A stretch of DNA of 64,000 bases from Pseudomonas alkylphenolica (GTDB lineage: Bacteria > Pseudomonadota > Gammaproteobacteria > Pseudomonadales > Pseudomonadaceae), in contig NZ_CP009048.1 of the NCBI RefSeq assembly GCF_000746525.1, positions 4,095,501 through 4,159,500 of the forward strand, written 5' to 3'. Of this stretch, positions 44,908 to 55,013 are shown piece by piece. The position numbers and the translations under genes are program-made. The notes under the pieces are model-generated. The model saw only the letters and a list, made by a program, of their open reading frames with translations, ran no database searches and was not told where the DNA came from. Position 1 is the stretch's first letter; each line of letters begins with the position of its first letter.

Positions 44908-47673
44908 CTATCCCAACTGCGCGAGCCATTGCAGCTGTGAACGCGAGGCATCCACGTCATTGCCGCCACCGAACTGCACTCGAGCGTTGAACGCCGTCGG
45001 CCACCGGGTTGCCAACGCCTGGCTGAGGCTGGCGTCCGGGGTTGCCACGGCACTGACGAGCAATTGCGAACGAGGTGTCCAGACCACCATCAGCCCCGTT
45101 TCGGCCACCGCCAGGCACAGGTCGATATCTGCGCCAGCGGCTGCCTGCAGCCCGCCAAAATGCTCGAACAGCTCCTTGCGCACCATCAGGCAATCGCCGG
45201 ACACCGCCGGGCAGCTGCGCACCGACAGCGACCAGCTGTGCCTGGCACCCACCTCAAGCGGCAGCCCTTGCCATGGCGCATACACCTGTGGATCGGCGAG
45301 CAACTCATAGCCCGCATGGGCCAGTGTGCCGTCAGTCGCGTGCAGGCATGCGCCGACGACACCGACCTCCGGACGCTGCGCCTCATTGAGCAAGGCCTCG
45401 ATCCACGCCGGAGTGATCACCTGGCAGCGCTCTGACAGCAGCACCAGATAGTCACCACGGGCCTGACTGGCCGCCAGATTCAGCAACTCGCCACGCGATG
45501 CACCTGGCTCAGCGCCCAGCCAGCGGATGCGCCCGGCAAAGGCCTGGGATGCGCTGACCTCGGCTTCAAGCACATCACTGGCACACGCCACCAGCACTTC
45601 GTAGCGTGGATAGCGGGTACGCTGCAGCACTGCGGTCAGGCTAGCCTGGAGCTGCGCCGAGTCCCCTTCAAACGCCAACAGAATGCTGACCAGCGGCGTG
45701 GCCGAATGACGGAAATCGATAACCAGGCCGGACGCTCCCTGATTGCTGATCTGGCTGCGATAACCCAGTTGCGTCAGGTGCCGGTTGAGAATCGCCTGCG
45801 CCTCTGTGACCAACGCTGGCGAGGCCTGCTGGCCGATGACCAGATAATCGTCCATATGGGCCAGGCTGCCCTGCCCCTGCTCCTCCACCAGACGCAGCAA
45901 CAGGTCAAGCTCAAGAGCCTGGCGATGAGTCTCGCTGTAACCACCCAGATCGAGCACGGCCTGGCGACGCACCAGCCAATGCCGGGACATCAAGCCCGGC
46001 TGGCTGCGCAGCAGGTCCAGATTGCCCCCTGGACGCACCACGCTGAGCAGGCGCCCCTCGGTATCACGCTGGACTTCGTTGGCAGCGATGGCCTGACATG
46101 CAGGTGCCTCGCCAAGCTCCACCGACAAGCGCTGCAATCCACCGGCAAGCAACACGTCACCGGCCTGCAGCAGCAGCAACCATTCGCTTGGCAGTTGGCG
46201 TACGACCTGGTTCAGGTGAGTCACCCAGTTGCTTTCAGTCACCCGAATGAAGTGCAGGGTGTCGCGCGCCGTGGTGATCGTCGGCGGATTGCCGCCTTTG
46301 AGCACCACCAGCTTGAAGTTGCGCACGCCACTGGCCAACAGGCTGTCAAACGTGGCTTGCAGTGCCTGATCGTCATCCTCAAGGTCCACAACCACAAAGG
46401 CGATTTGCGGGGCCGGGTGCTTGGCCAGATGCGCCATTACGCGCTGGCGTCCCGCCTGATCCGGCGTGGCCGCAGCGATGGCATCGAGCACCTGGCCGGA
46501 AGGAGTGGCACGCAGCCTTGCCTGCATGTCGATACCCGGCACCTGCTCAAGGCGCTGGAGCCAGTTCTCCAGTTCACGGGCGTGATCGATATCGTCATCG
46601 TCGTTCAACATCGGCATCAGTTGCTGGCAGACGTCCAGGTTGAACAGACCCAATGCCAGCGCTTGCCAATAGCGTTGTTTCAAGCTCTCTGCGACATCAT
46701 TGGGATGTTCCTGCATCAGATCGCGCTGGCGTACCCAGATTCCTTCCAGGGCCTGCTGGTGTTTCTGGCCAGTCGGCCAGGCATGGCAGAGAAACTCCAA
46801 TGCTGTCAGCTGATTGAACAAGGCACTGTTGTAATACGGCAGCTCAACATACTGGCGCGGCTCGAAAGCACGCTCAGGATCATCGACAACACTGTTCCAC
46901 GGGGACGTGAAAAGCAGCGGTTCCTCGCCTTGGTCATAGGTACCGCGGACGAATCGATTGAGCAGCACGGCCCCCGCTTCGTCGGCGCACAGCCCCTGAT
47001 GAGCAGCGTCCCATTGGCGCAGCGTGCGCACCACCTGATTCAGGTGCTCTTCGCGAATCACCGGCGTCAGTGTGCAAGGCACGTACTCACAGATCACATC
47101 GGTCTGTTCAAGGTGAGCGATCTCTCCCTGAGCCAGCAAGGCGCAGGACAAGGCCACGCGCAAGCCGGCAAAGTCCAGCTCCCCCGGCACGATAGCCAAC
47201 GCCTGCTGCAAGGCCTCGACACGCAACACCGCGCGCCAGGCCTGCTGACCCGCCAGAGCATACTGCTTCAGACGGGCAGCCGCGCCCTCTTCAGCCAGTG
47301 GCGCAAACGGCGAGCCAATCTTGTGATAAGCCACTTGCGCGTTACCCGGGGCATAGGCCAGGGCATAGCCTTGTACCGCCACTGCCTGGGACTGCTGATG
47401 CAGGCACGCCGCAGCGCTGTCCAATGACGCCGCCAGGACGAAATCGGCGTCCAGGGCCAGGGTCACGAAAGGTGTGGTGACTTGCGCCAGCGCCTGCGCC
47501 AGACGCTTGCGGCACAGCTCGGCCGGCGTGGCCGCAAGCAGCGACTCCAGTGGCAGGCAAGGGACGCCGGCCTGGCCATAGTAATGCAGCGCACGGACAC
47601 GGTGATCCGCCTGCTCATGTCCCAGCAGGACAACGGTCACATCACTGCGCGACCCAGTTGCGATTTCGATCAT
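44908..47673 (-). CDS. Flagellin glycosyltransferase, Fgt2-like
   Basis: 921 residues. The N-terminal part (1-390) is of uncertain fold. A GT2-like segment (about 415-610) has FVVVDLEDDDQALQATFDSLLASG, and a second GT2 domain (about 650-870) has TPLVSILLAFEGDSAQLQASLTAVL and EAQRPEVGVVGACLHATDG. The second domain has SER at 747-749 where the relatives have DxG or DxD. In size and position it corresponds to fgt2 of the P. syringae glycosylation island, between fgt1 and fliC. The ATG at 47673 has AGGTG four bases upstream. Acceptor is presumably flagellin or the first sugar on it. Confidence 0.82.
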   Translation of the reverse strand: MIEIATGSRSDVTVVLLGHEQADHRVRALHYYGQAGVPCLPLESLLAATPAELCRKRLAQALAQVTTPFVTLALDADFVLAASLDSAAACLHQQSQAVAVQGYALAYAPGNAQVAYHKIGSPFAPLAEEGAAARLKQYALAGQQAWRAVLRVEALQQALAIVPGELDFAGLRVALSCALLAQGEIAHLEQTDVICEYVPCTLTPVIREEHLNQVVRTLRQWDAAHQGLCADEAGAVLLNRFVRGTYDQGEEPLLFTSPWNSVVDDPERAFEPRQYVELPYYNSALFNQLTALEFLCHAWPTGQKHQQALEGIWVRQRDLMQEHPNDVAESLKQRYWQALALGLFNLDVCQQLMPMLNDDDDIDHARELENWLQRLEQVPGIDMQARLRATPSGQVLDAIAAATPDQAGRQRVMAHLAKHPAPQIAFVVVDLEDDDQALQATFDSLLASGVRNFKLVVLKGGNPPTITTARDTLHFIRVTESNWVTHLNQVVRQLPSEWLLLLQAGDVLLAGGLQRLSVELGEAPACQAIAANEVQRDTEGRLLSVVRPGGNLDLLRSQPGLMSRHWLVRRQAVLDLGGYSETHRQALELDLLLRLVEEQGQGSLAHMDDYLVIGQQASPALVTEAQAILNRHLTQLGYRSQISNQGASGLVIDFRHSATPLVSILLAFEGDSAQLQASLTAVLQRTRYPRYEVLVACASDVLEAEVSASQAFAGRIRWLGAEPGASRGELLNLAASQARGDYLVLLSERCQVITPAWIEALLNEAQRPEVGVVGACLHATDGTLAHAGYELLADPQVYAPWQGLPLEVGARHSWSLSVRSCPAVSGDCLMVRKELFEHFGGLQAAAGADIDLCLAVAETGLMVVWTPRSQLLVSAVATPDASLSQALATRWPTAFNARVQFGGGNDVDASRSQLQWLAQLG

Positions 47674-47727
47674 AGTGCACCTGTTCAAGTTATCGTTTCA
47701 GCATCCGGCCGCGCCGGGCGCCAAGGT

Positions 47728-50700
47728 TCAGTCAGCCAGCCAGGCGTTCGCCCAATGCTGCAGATGGTGTTCATTGAGCACAAAGTCGCGCAACACGGCC
47801 TCGCGCAGGGCATCACCCTGGCGGTAACTCGCCAGCGGGTCGCCAAGATGCATGCGAATTGCCTCCAGCCACTGCTCGGTGGTGTTCTCGCGTACTCGCG
47901 TGCAGGGCAGATAGCCGGCATAGGCCTTGGTGTCGGTACAGATCACCGGGAAGCCGCAGGCGCCGTACTCCAACAACCTCAGGTTGCTCTTGCAGTCGTT
48001 GAACAGGTTCTGTTCGAGCGGTGCCAGGGCCAGGTCGAGGTTGAGGCTGGCCAGTTTGCGAGGATACTGAGCAAAAGAAATGCCCGGATGGAACTCCTTC
48101 ACATAGGGGCGCAACACGTCCGGGCACATACCAAAGAACACCCAGTCGACCTCATCCGCCAGCGTCTTGACCACATCCAGCAACAGTTCCAGGTCACCCC
48201 GGTGGCTAGTACCACCGGCCCAGCCCACCCGTGGCCGCGCGCTGCTCTGGCGCTGGCTGAAAAGGCCGGTCCACAGCTCGGCGGCGAGCATATTGGGCAC
48301 CACACGGATATCGCTGTGCATGCTCGACAAGGCATCGGCCAACGGCTCGGTGGAAACCACTACGCGGTCACACAAAGCAATGGCCTGACCGACCAGTTCG
48401 CGCATATTGCTCGGCATATTGCGCGCATGGTCGTTCTTCTTCGGCGGCTCGATGACGTAGTCGTCGAGCTCATAAATCCGTCGCGCGTTGGAAAAGCGCT
48501 TGTACTGGGCAATGTCCTCGACGCTCCCCCAGCCGTAACGACACTGCAGGATCACCACATCGGGCTTTTCCCGTTCCAGCTCGATCAGGCCTGGAGAGGT
48601 GTAATCGAGCCGACCTTGAATCCAGCCACCCAGTTCCAGCTCGGTGAAGGGCTGGATAACCCGGTAATGCCCTACTGCCGTGGTGTTGCCCGGCAACCCC
48701 AGCACCGATGGCATGGCCCGTGCGATAAATGGATCCCAACCGCTGCGCAGACCCGGTTCAAAATTGAAATTCGCCAGCTTCAGGCTGAGATTGCGATTGT
48801 AGGCAGGGTCCAGGGCGACTCGGGCCAGCCAGCGTTGAAGAAACGCCGCCTGGTCCGCTTCGCCGTTCACCGTCAACCCATTGTCGGCAATGGGCTGCCT
48901 GGCAACTCTCGAGAACGGTGTCCAGACCACCAGGTAGCCCAGCTCGTGCGCCCGCAGACACAGATCGGCATCGAACAAGGCACTCTGCAAGGTGGCGGTA
49001 TCCAGCCCCTGCAGCTCTTTGAACAGCTCACTGCGGACCAATAGGCAGTCGAGGCTCAGCGCGCTCCAGTTCTGCACCAGGCTCAGTCGGCTCATGTAAC
49101 CGCCTGTACTCGCCGCGCAGCCGAGGAATGAACTACAAGCAGCGCCTCCCAGGCCCAACGCCAAACCAGCCGAAACCACCTCACCCTTGCTGTCGAGCAA
49201 CTTCGGGCCAACCAGACCGACTTCCGGGCGCTGGGCCTGATGCATCAACTCGTGAAGCCACTGGCTGTCGAACAGCAGACAACCGCAATCGAGCAATAGC
49301 AGGTAATCGCCACGGGCCTCGAGGCTGGCCTGGTTCAGGCTCGCGGCCTGGCCCTGGGCTGCAACCGCAATAACGCGCAGTTGCTCACTGCCCAGCCCGG
49401 CCATCGCAGCCAACCACTCACGAATCTCGGCGGGCGCGTCATCATCAACGACCAACAGCACTTCAAAGTTGCCATACGCAGTATGCTCAAGCAGCGATTC
49501 GACACAACGGATCAACGCCGACAGGTCTGCCCCGGCATAGATCAGTATCGACACACTCGCCGCCCACTCATGCTGGTAGGTCACCCGGCTCATCATGCTG
49601 CCGTCGATGCCGGTCACTTGCGCGCTTACCCCCAAGCGTTGCAAGTGCGCCTGCACCACACGTGATGCCTGGGCATGACCGCTCGGCTCGCTCAACCAAT
49701 CGGCAAAACTGCATTGACTCTGCACCAGCACTTCGGCGATGTGCTCCACCACTTGTAGGCCATGGGCCTCGACCATGCGCCAGAGCAGGTCATGTGCAGC
49801 CAGGCTGTCGAAGCCATCATCGAAGCCGCCCAGCGCACGCACCGCATTGCCTTTGAAGGCCAACATGCGGCCGACATAGGGCAGGCTACGCATCAGGTCG
49901 AGGTTGAAGTCCGGTTTGAAAATCGGCTGCGAAGGCGCAAGGTTGTCATTGGCGCCTTCATCGGTGTACAGGCACAGGCTGTCAGTACGCAGCGCCATAC
50001 GCTCGGCCATGATCACCAGGGCGTGCGCATGCAGACGGTCGCCAGCACGCAGAAGAAAGAACCAGTCAGCCTGGTGGTCATTGTCCAGCCACTGGTTGAG
50101 CTGGACAAAACCGGTACCCGAGCGGACCAGGTACTGCACCTCTGTATTGACCTCCCCCAGGAGCGATGCCGGGCCGAGGACAACAATGCGCTGGGCGGCA
50201 TAGGACTGTATTGCCAGGCTGTCGAGGGTTACGCGCAACGCGGCTTCATCGTCGTCGCAGATAATCACCGGAACAATCCGTGGCTGGCTTGCCCACTGCT
50301 CGATACGTTTGGGCAGCAGACGCAGTTGTCCCGCCGACAGCGTACGGCACTCTAGCCATTCAGCGTAGAGCTCGGAAAAACTGAGACTATTGCTGCCAAC
50401 CTGCTGATTGAAATTGGCCATCTGCGCAGAAAAACTGAGCCGCAGATCAAGCTCCTTCCAGACCTGTTGCGCACTGCCGTTGTAGGTCGACAACGGTAGA
50501 TAACGCACCCAACCGTTGGCCGGAGCGGCCTCACCGGTACGCGCCTCCAGCATCTGCAGCAGCCACTCGGTCTCGACTTTGAACGCTTCGGTCATGGCGC
50601 TCTGGTGACTCAGCCGGCCGGGGTAAACACGCTCCAGGCTCAGTACCTGATTGAGGCTGCACAACTGACCACGGCGCAGCAGACAGGCGTACAAGGCCAT

Positions 50701-51294
50701 GTCCAGGCGCGCGACAAAACCCTGCCCTTCCTGAACCAGGGTTGCCAGGTAGTCCGCCACTTGCGCCCGCCGAAACAGGGCGTGGCTGATCCCGCCAAAC
50801 AGGTTGACCGCATTGTCGGCAATGCTCTCCAGCAGATCGGTGCCATTGAACACAGCACTCTGCGTCGACAAGATGAAGTTGAGCGCACGCGAAGGCAGCA
50901 AAACGTCGTCGGCGGCACATAGCAAGCGCAGGCTGGTGACCATGCTGACCTGCGCCCAGTCGCTCATGACCCTGGCTTGCTGGCTGATGCAACTGCTGAA
51001 CAGGATATCGTCGTCGCAGAGGAACTTGATCAGTTCCCCGGACGCGTTCATCAGACAGGCCTGGAGGTTACGGGCAAAGCCCAGACGTTCGGGGTTGCGC
51101 ACATAGTGCACGGGCACCGCTGAGTCCTTGCGCAACTCCTCGCAGATCGCCTCGATCTCTGCACCCGGGCTGTCGTCGCAAACAACGATCTCCAGATTCG
51201 GGTAGTCCTGGGCAATCGCGCTGGCTAACGTGCTGCGGAAAAATTCGGCATTGAAAGCTGGGATGGCGATGCTGACAAGGGGCTGTTCGTTCAC
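47728..51294 (-). CDS. Giant flagellin glycosyltransferase, Fgt1-like
   Basis: 1188 residues. An N-terminal GT2 domain (about 1-230) has PLVSIAIPAFNAEFF and ELIKFLCDDDILF. A second and third GT2-like segment cover about 340-540 and 600-830 (ASVSILIYAGADLSALIRCVESLL; LLLLDCGCLLFD; AQRPEVGLVGPKL). A C-terminal GT-B-like domain (about 880-1188) has RPRVGWAGGTSHRGDLELL and SNLRLLEYGACGFPVICTD. It matches fgt1/orf1 of the P. syringae flagellin glycosylation island, which attaches the first sugar to flagellin. No ATG fits. GTG at 51294 gives (M)NEQPLVSIAIPAFN with AAGG nearby, and GTG at 51351 is the longer alternative. Confidence 0.84.
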   Translation of the reverse strand: MNEQPLVSIAIPAFNAEFFRSTLASAIAQDYPNLEIVVCDDSPGAEIEAICEELRKDSAVPVHYVRNPERLGFARNLQACLMNASGELIKFLCDDDILFSSCISQQARVMSDWAQVSMVTSLRLLCAADDVLLPSRALNFILSTQSAVFNGTDLLESIADNAVNLFGGISHALFRRAQVADYLATLVQEGQGFVARLDMALYACLLRRGQLCSLNQVLSLERVYPGRLSHQSAMTEAFKVETEWLLQMLEARTGEAAPANGWVRYLPLSTYNGSAQQVWKELDLRLSFSAQMANFNQQVGSNSLSFSELYAEWLECRTLSAGQLRLLPKRIEQWASQPRIVPVIICDDDEAALRVTLDSLAIQSYAAQRIVVLGPASLLGEVNTEVQYLVRSGTGFVQLNQWLDNDHQADWFFLLRAGDRLHAHALVIMAERMALRTDSLCLYTDEGANDNLAPSQPIFKPDFNLDLMRSLPYVGRMLAFKGNAVRALGGFDDGFDSLAAHDLLWRMVEAHGLQVVEHIAEVLVQSQCSFADWLSEPSGHAQASRVVQAHLQRLGVSAQVTGIDGSMMSRVTYQHEWAASVSILIYAGADLSALIRCVESLLEHTAYGNFEVLLVVDDDAPAEIREWLAAMAGLGSEQLRVIAVAAQGQAASLNQASLEARGDYLLLLDCGCLLFDSQWLHELMHQAQRPEVGLVGPKLLDSKGEVVSAGLALGLGGAACSSFLGCAASTGGYMSRLSLVQNWSALSLDCLLVRSELFKELQGLDTATLQSALFDADLCLRAHELGYLVVWTPFSRVARQPIADNGLTVNGEADQAAFLQRWLARVALDPAYNRNLSLKLANFNFEPGLRSGWDPFIARAMPSVLGLPGNTTAVGHYRVIQPFTELELGGWIQGRLDYTSPGLIELEREKPDVVILQCRYGWGSVEDIAQYKRFSNARRIYELDDYVIEPPKKNDHARNMPSNMRELVGQAIALCDRVVVSTEPLADALSSMHSDIRVVPNMLAAELWTGLFSQRQSSARPRVGWAGGTSHRGDLELLLDVVKTLADEVDWVFFGMCPDVLRPYVKEFHPGISFAQYPRKLASLNLDLALAPLEQNLFNDCKSNLRLLEYGACGFPVICTDTKAYAGYLPCTRVRENTTEQWLEAIRMHLGDPLASYRQGDALREAVLRDFVLNEHHLQHWANAWLAD

Positions 51295-51375
51295 CGAGGG
51301 AAACCTTGAAGAAGATCTATGCGCCCACCCTACTGGGTAAAGCAGGCGCACGAACCATTAACGCGAAGGAAGGGT

Positions 51376-52953
51376 TCAGAGCCGGTTGAACAGGCTCAGC
51401 GAAGAGATCTTGGAGAACGCCAGCTGCGAGGCTTGCAACATCGTCTGCTGCAGGTTCAAACGCATCAGCACCTCGGCAGGATCTGCATCGCGGATTGAGC
51501 CCTGGGTCTGGGTATTGGCCATTTTCAGACTTTCGTTTGTGTCTGCCTGCACATCCAGCGCTGCGCCTCGGGCACCGATCGAGCTGATGGCTTCGGAAAC
51601 CTTGTTGGCACCACTTTCCAGGTTACCGATCGCCGAGTCCAACGCTGCCTGGTACTTCTGCTTCGAGGCAAGATCGTTATCCACCGGCATCTCCAGCGCC
51701 TTGCGGAACTGCGAGATGGTATCGAGGATGTTTTGAGTCTGGTGGGTGTCGACCTTGACCGAAAACTGATCGCCGCTCTTTGGCTCATTTGGCGCAGCGG
51801 TGAAGTCAAATTCGACACCGGCAATGGTGGCTTTGCTACCCGTCAAGCTGCCGGTGGCAACGGGGCGGGCATCCGGCCCCATAGGCTGGGCATAGACTTC
51901 ATAGGCGGTATCGCTGGTGAACTTGATGATCGCGCCACTACCCGGAAAGGCATCGTGGTAAGCAGCAGGATCGACGATGTTGGCGCCGGTCATTTGCGAT
52001 GACGACGGGTTGCCCGGGCTGCGCGAGCCACTGATCGAGTCAGGCTTGGAAGCCAGGTTGAAGGTATGGCCAGCGATGGCTGCGTCCGGGTCGGCGCTGT
52101 CGCCGGGCTGGAGGTTGATGTCCAGGCGCATGTCGACACCACGGAAACCGATACTGCCAGCCGGGGCATTCGGATCGAGGGTACCGCCCCCCGTTGCCTC
52201 CAGCGTGACATCGTTGTTATTGGCATCGGTGATCTTGAATTGGGTGCTGCTGGTGAACGTGATGGTATAGGGTTCGCCGCTGCGGAAACGGTCGTTGTAC
52301 ACCGTACTGCCGGTGAGCTGGCCATCGGAAAGGCGCACACGACCATCGTCCGGGGTTGGCGCGGTGAGCGAGGTCTGGCTGCGGCTGGTATTGAGTGCTT
52401 GCTCGAAGACGCTGTAACCGCTGTCGTTGGTGGCCATGCTGAGCATGTCGCCGACCTGCAGGCTCAGGGTGCTTTGATCGCCTTGGTAGCTGTAAGTACC
52501 GTCAGCGTTGCGCACGTAGGGCGGGGTGTCGCCACGCGAGCCGGAGAAAATGTACTTGCCGTTCTCGTCACGGCTGTTCATCAGGCTGTAGAGCTGCTCT
52601 TCGAGCTGACTCAACTCTTGGGCGTTGGCCTTGCGATCGGCATCGGTGAAACCACCGCTACCGGAACTGATCGCCAGCTCCTTGACCCGCGCCAACACGT
52701 TGGTGATGGAGGTCAGGGTCGACTCGGAGGTCGCCAGGCTGTTGCGCACACTGGTGATGTTGCCATTGTACTGATCGAGCAGATTGCTCTGCTGCTGCAG
52801 TTGCAGCAAGCGCGCTGCCCCTACCGGATCATCGGCAGCCGTGCGCACACGAATGTTGTCACTGGCCTGCTGACCGGTCTTGACCAGATTGGAGAAGTTG
52901 TTCGAGTAGTTCGAAGCACTGGTCTGGTAGAACTGGGAAGTAGAAATACGCAC
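51376..52953 (-). CDS. flgL: FlgL hook-filament junction protein
   Basis: HAP3, the junction protein nearest the filament. The 525 residues have flagellin-like ends: RISTSQFYQTSASNYSNNFSNLVKTGQQASDNIRVRTAADDPVGAARLLQ at the N-terminus and LNLQQTMLQASQLAFSKISSLSLFNRL at the C-terminus. A long central region makes it larger than enteric FlgL. The start is GTG with AAGGAG nine bases upstream. It follows flgK by 13 bases. Confidence 0.95.
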   Translation of the reverse strand: MRISTSQFYQTSASNYSNNFSNLVKTGQQASDNIRVRTAADDPVGAARLLQLQQQSNLLDQYNGNITSVRNSLATSESTLTSITNVLARVKELAISSGSGGFTDADRKANAQELSQLEEQLYSLMNSRDENGKYIFSGSRGDTPPYVRNADGTYSYQGDQSTLSLQVGDMLSMATNDSGYSVFEQALNTSRSQTSLTAPTPDDGRVRLSDGQLTGSTVYNDRFRSGEPYTITFTSSTQFKITDANNNDVTLEATGGGTLDPNAPAGSIGFRGVDMRLDINLQPGDSADPDAAIAGHTFNLASKPDSISGSRSPGNPSSSQMTGANIVDPAAYHDAFPGSGAIIKFTSDTAYEVYAQPMGPDARPVATGSLTGSKATIAGVEFDFTAAPNEPKSGDQFSVKVDTHQTQNILDTISQFRKALEMPVDNDLASKQKYQAALDSAIGNLESGANKVSEAISSIGARGAALDVQADTNESLKMANTQTQGSIRDADPAEVLMRLNLQQTMLQASQLAFSKISSLSLFNRL

Positions 52954-52966
52954 GGTCTACCACTCC

Positions 52967-55003
52967 TTAAAGGGCGTTGATCAGCGTGGAGAAGATTTCC
53001 TGCGCCGCTTTGATGATCTGCGACGAGGCCGTGTAGTACTGCTGGTACTTGATCAGGTTGCCGGCTTCTTCATCGAGCTGGACGCCCGACAGCGAATCGC
53101 GCGAAGCCTTGGCCGAGGTGTGCAGGGCCGTGGTCGAATCCACGTCCATCTGTGCCTGGGCAGTCTTGCCGCCGACGTTCTCCACCAGTTTGCCGTAGGC
53201 GTCGGTGAGACTGATGCCCTTGCCGTTGGCACCGACTTCAACCGTACCCTTGGTTTGCAGGTCGATCACCGCCTGGCCGTTACGGTTGTTGTCCGAGCCA
53301 GGACCGGTCAGCGATACGGTGTAGTTGTCACCTTCCTTGGGCGCTCCGGACACTTCCATCTCGAAGGTGAAGGTCTTCTGGACACCGTTGGCATCGTTGA
53401 TCGGCGCTCCGGTGGAGTCGACCATCGGCACCGAGAACTGCAGCTTGTTGGCCTGGCCTGGAATGATGGTGCCGGAGCCCAGCGGGTCACCCTTGGCGTC
53501 GAGCAGCTTGTAGGTCTGCGGCGTGGTTTTGTCATCACCGAACACCAGCTTGACCGGCGTCGAATACTTCAGGCCGTTCTGCAGATCCAGGCGCTGGGCA
53601 GGATCGTAGATGTCCAGCGACGAGGTCAGATTGGGCTGACCGATGATGCCGGTACCCTTGTTGCCCGAGCCGCTGGTAGCGGTCAATGGCGAGGCCAGCG
53701 CCAGGCGCTTGGGATCGGTGAGGACGGTGTCGAGGTTGCTCGCGGCATTGCGGGTCGGGGTGATCTTGAAGCTGTCACCGGCGCTCATGCCGCCGCTATT
53801 GAGCTTGAGGGTGAAACCATCAATCACCGGCGCCGGGTCGTCGGTAATGTCGAAGGTGCCCATGTCGGTACCTTCCGGCAGCTTCTTGACGCTGTAGCCG
53901 GTAGCGCTGGTGAAGGTCACCTGGTAGTCGCTGGTGCTCAGCTTGCCGGTGTCCTTGATGACCACATCGAGCATGCCGTTGCCGGTGTTGCCGGCTTTGG
54001 CAATGCTGCGCTGGCTGATCAGTTCAGGGCTGTTGATGTTGTTGAACAGCGCGGCACCGAACTCGCCGTTCTTGTCGATACCCTGGGCCAGCTGACGGTT
54101 GATCTGGTCAGCCATGACCAGCGCCACGCGCCCCAGTTCATTGAGCGACGGGTCGAGCACTTCACTGCGATAACGCAGCAGGCCACCGATCTCGCCGCCG
54201 TTGAGGCTGGAAGTGACGTCCATCACCGTGGTGCCACGGTTGAGCTGGATGCTGACCCGGGTCGGGTCGTTCTTGCTCGGCACGGTCTGCAGGGTGTTGA
54301 TGGTTTTGCCCATCACCAGCGGCTGGCCGTTCTCCAGATAGATATCCAGGTTGCCTTCACGTTCGACCACCTGGGTACCGACCAGCTCGGACAACTGACG
54401 CACCGCTTCGTTGCGCTGGTCGAGCAGGTCGTTCGGGGTGCCCTGCATCTGCGAGATCTGGTCGTTGTACTGGGCAATGGTTGCCGACAGTTTGTTGACC
54501 TGCTCGGCCATCGACGACAGGTTGCCGTTGATGTTGCTGTTCTGCTCGTTGAGCTGGTTGGCGATGGTGTTGAAGCGCTTGCTCAGCGATTGCGCACTGG
54601 TCAGCAGCAACTGGCGCGAAGCATCTTCGTTGGGCTTGGCCGCCGCGCTCTGCATGGCGGTGAAGAAGCTCTTCAAGGCGCCGGTAATGCCAGTGTCGGC
54701 ATCGGACAGCATGCTGTCGAGCGGCGCGACCTGATTGAGGTAAGCCGCCGCATCGCTGTTCAGCGAGGTGGTGGTACGCAACTGGTTTTCCAGGTAGGCG
54801 TTGTACACCCGGCGCACATCGGACAGGGTCGTACCGGTGCCGATGAACACATTGCCATTCTGCTGCGAACCGTTGGCCCGCTGCACGTTCTGCTGGCGCG
54901 AATAACCAGCGACATCGGCATTGGTAATGTTGTTACCCGTGGTGTGCAGGCCTGCCTGACTAGCGCCGAGCCCCGACATTCCGATGTTGATCAAACTCGC
55001 CAT
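52967..55003 (-). CDS. flgK: FlgK hook-filament junction protein
   Basis: HAP1, linking hook to FlgL. The 678 residues have the N-terminal rod/hook motif (ASLINIGMSGLGASQAGLHTTGNNITNADVAGYSRQ), a coiled region with QLNEQNSNINGNLSSMAEQVNKL, and the C-terminal LDEEAGNLIKYQQYYTASSQIIKAAQEIFSTLINAL. It is longer than enteric FlgK through central insertions. It begins 10 bases after flgJ. Confidence 0.97.
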   Translation of the reverse strand: MASLINIGMSGLGASQAGLHTTGNNITNADVAGYSRQQNVQRANGSQQNGNVFIGTGTTLSDVRRVYNAYLENQLRTTTSLNSDAAAYLNQVAPLDSMLSDADTGITGALKSFFTAMQSAAAKPNEDASRQLLLTSAQSLSKRFNTIANQLNEQNSNINGNLSSMAEQVNKLSATIAQYNDQISQMQGTPNDLLDQRNEAVRQLSELVGTQVVEREGNLDIYLENGQPLVMGKTINTLQTVPSKNDPTRVSIQLNRGTTVMDVTSSLNGGEIGGLLRYRSEVLDPSLNELGRVALVMADQINRQLAQGIDKNGEFGAALFNNINSPELISQRSIAKAGNTGNGMLDVVIKDTGKLSTSDYQVTFTSATGYSVKKLPEGTDMGTFDITDDPAPVIDGFTLKLNSGGMSAGDSFKITPTRNAASNLDTVLTDPKRLALASPLTATSGSGNKGTGIIGQPNLTSSLDIYDPAQRLDLQNGLKYSTPVKLVFGDDKTTPQTYKLLDAKGDPLGSGTIIPGQANKLQFSVPMVDSTGAPINDANGVQKTFTFEMEVSGAPKEGDNYTVSLTGPGSDNNRNGQAVIDLQTKGTVEVGANGKGISLTDAYGKLVENVGGKTAQAQMDVDSTTALHTSAKASRDSLSGVQLDEEAGNLIKYQQYYTASSQIIKAAQEIFSTLINAL

Positions 55004-55013
55004 GGTTCAAACC

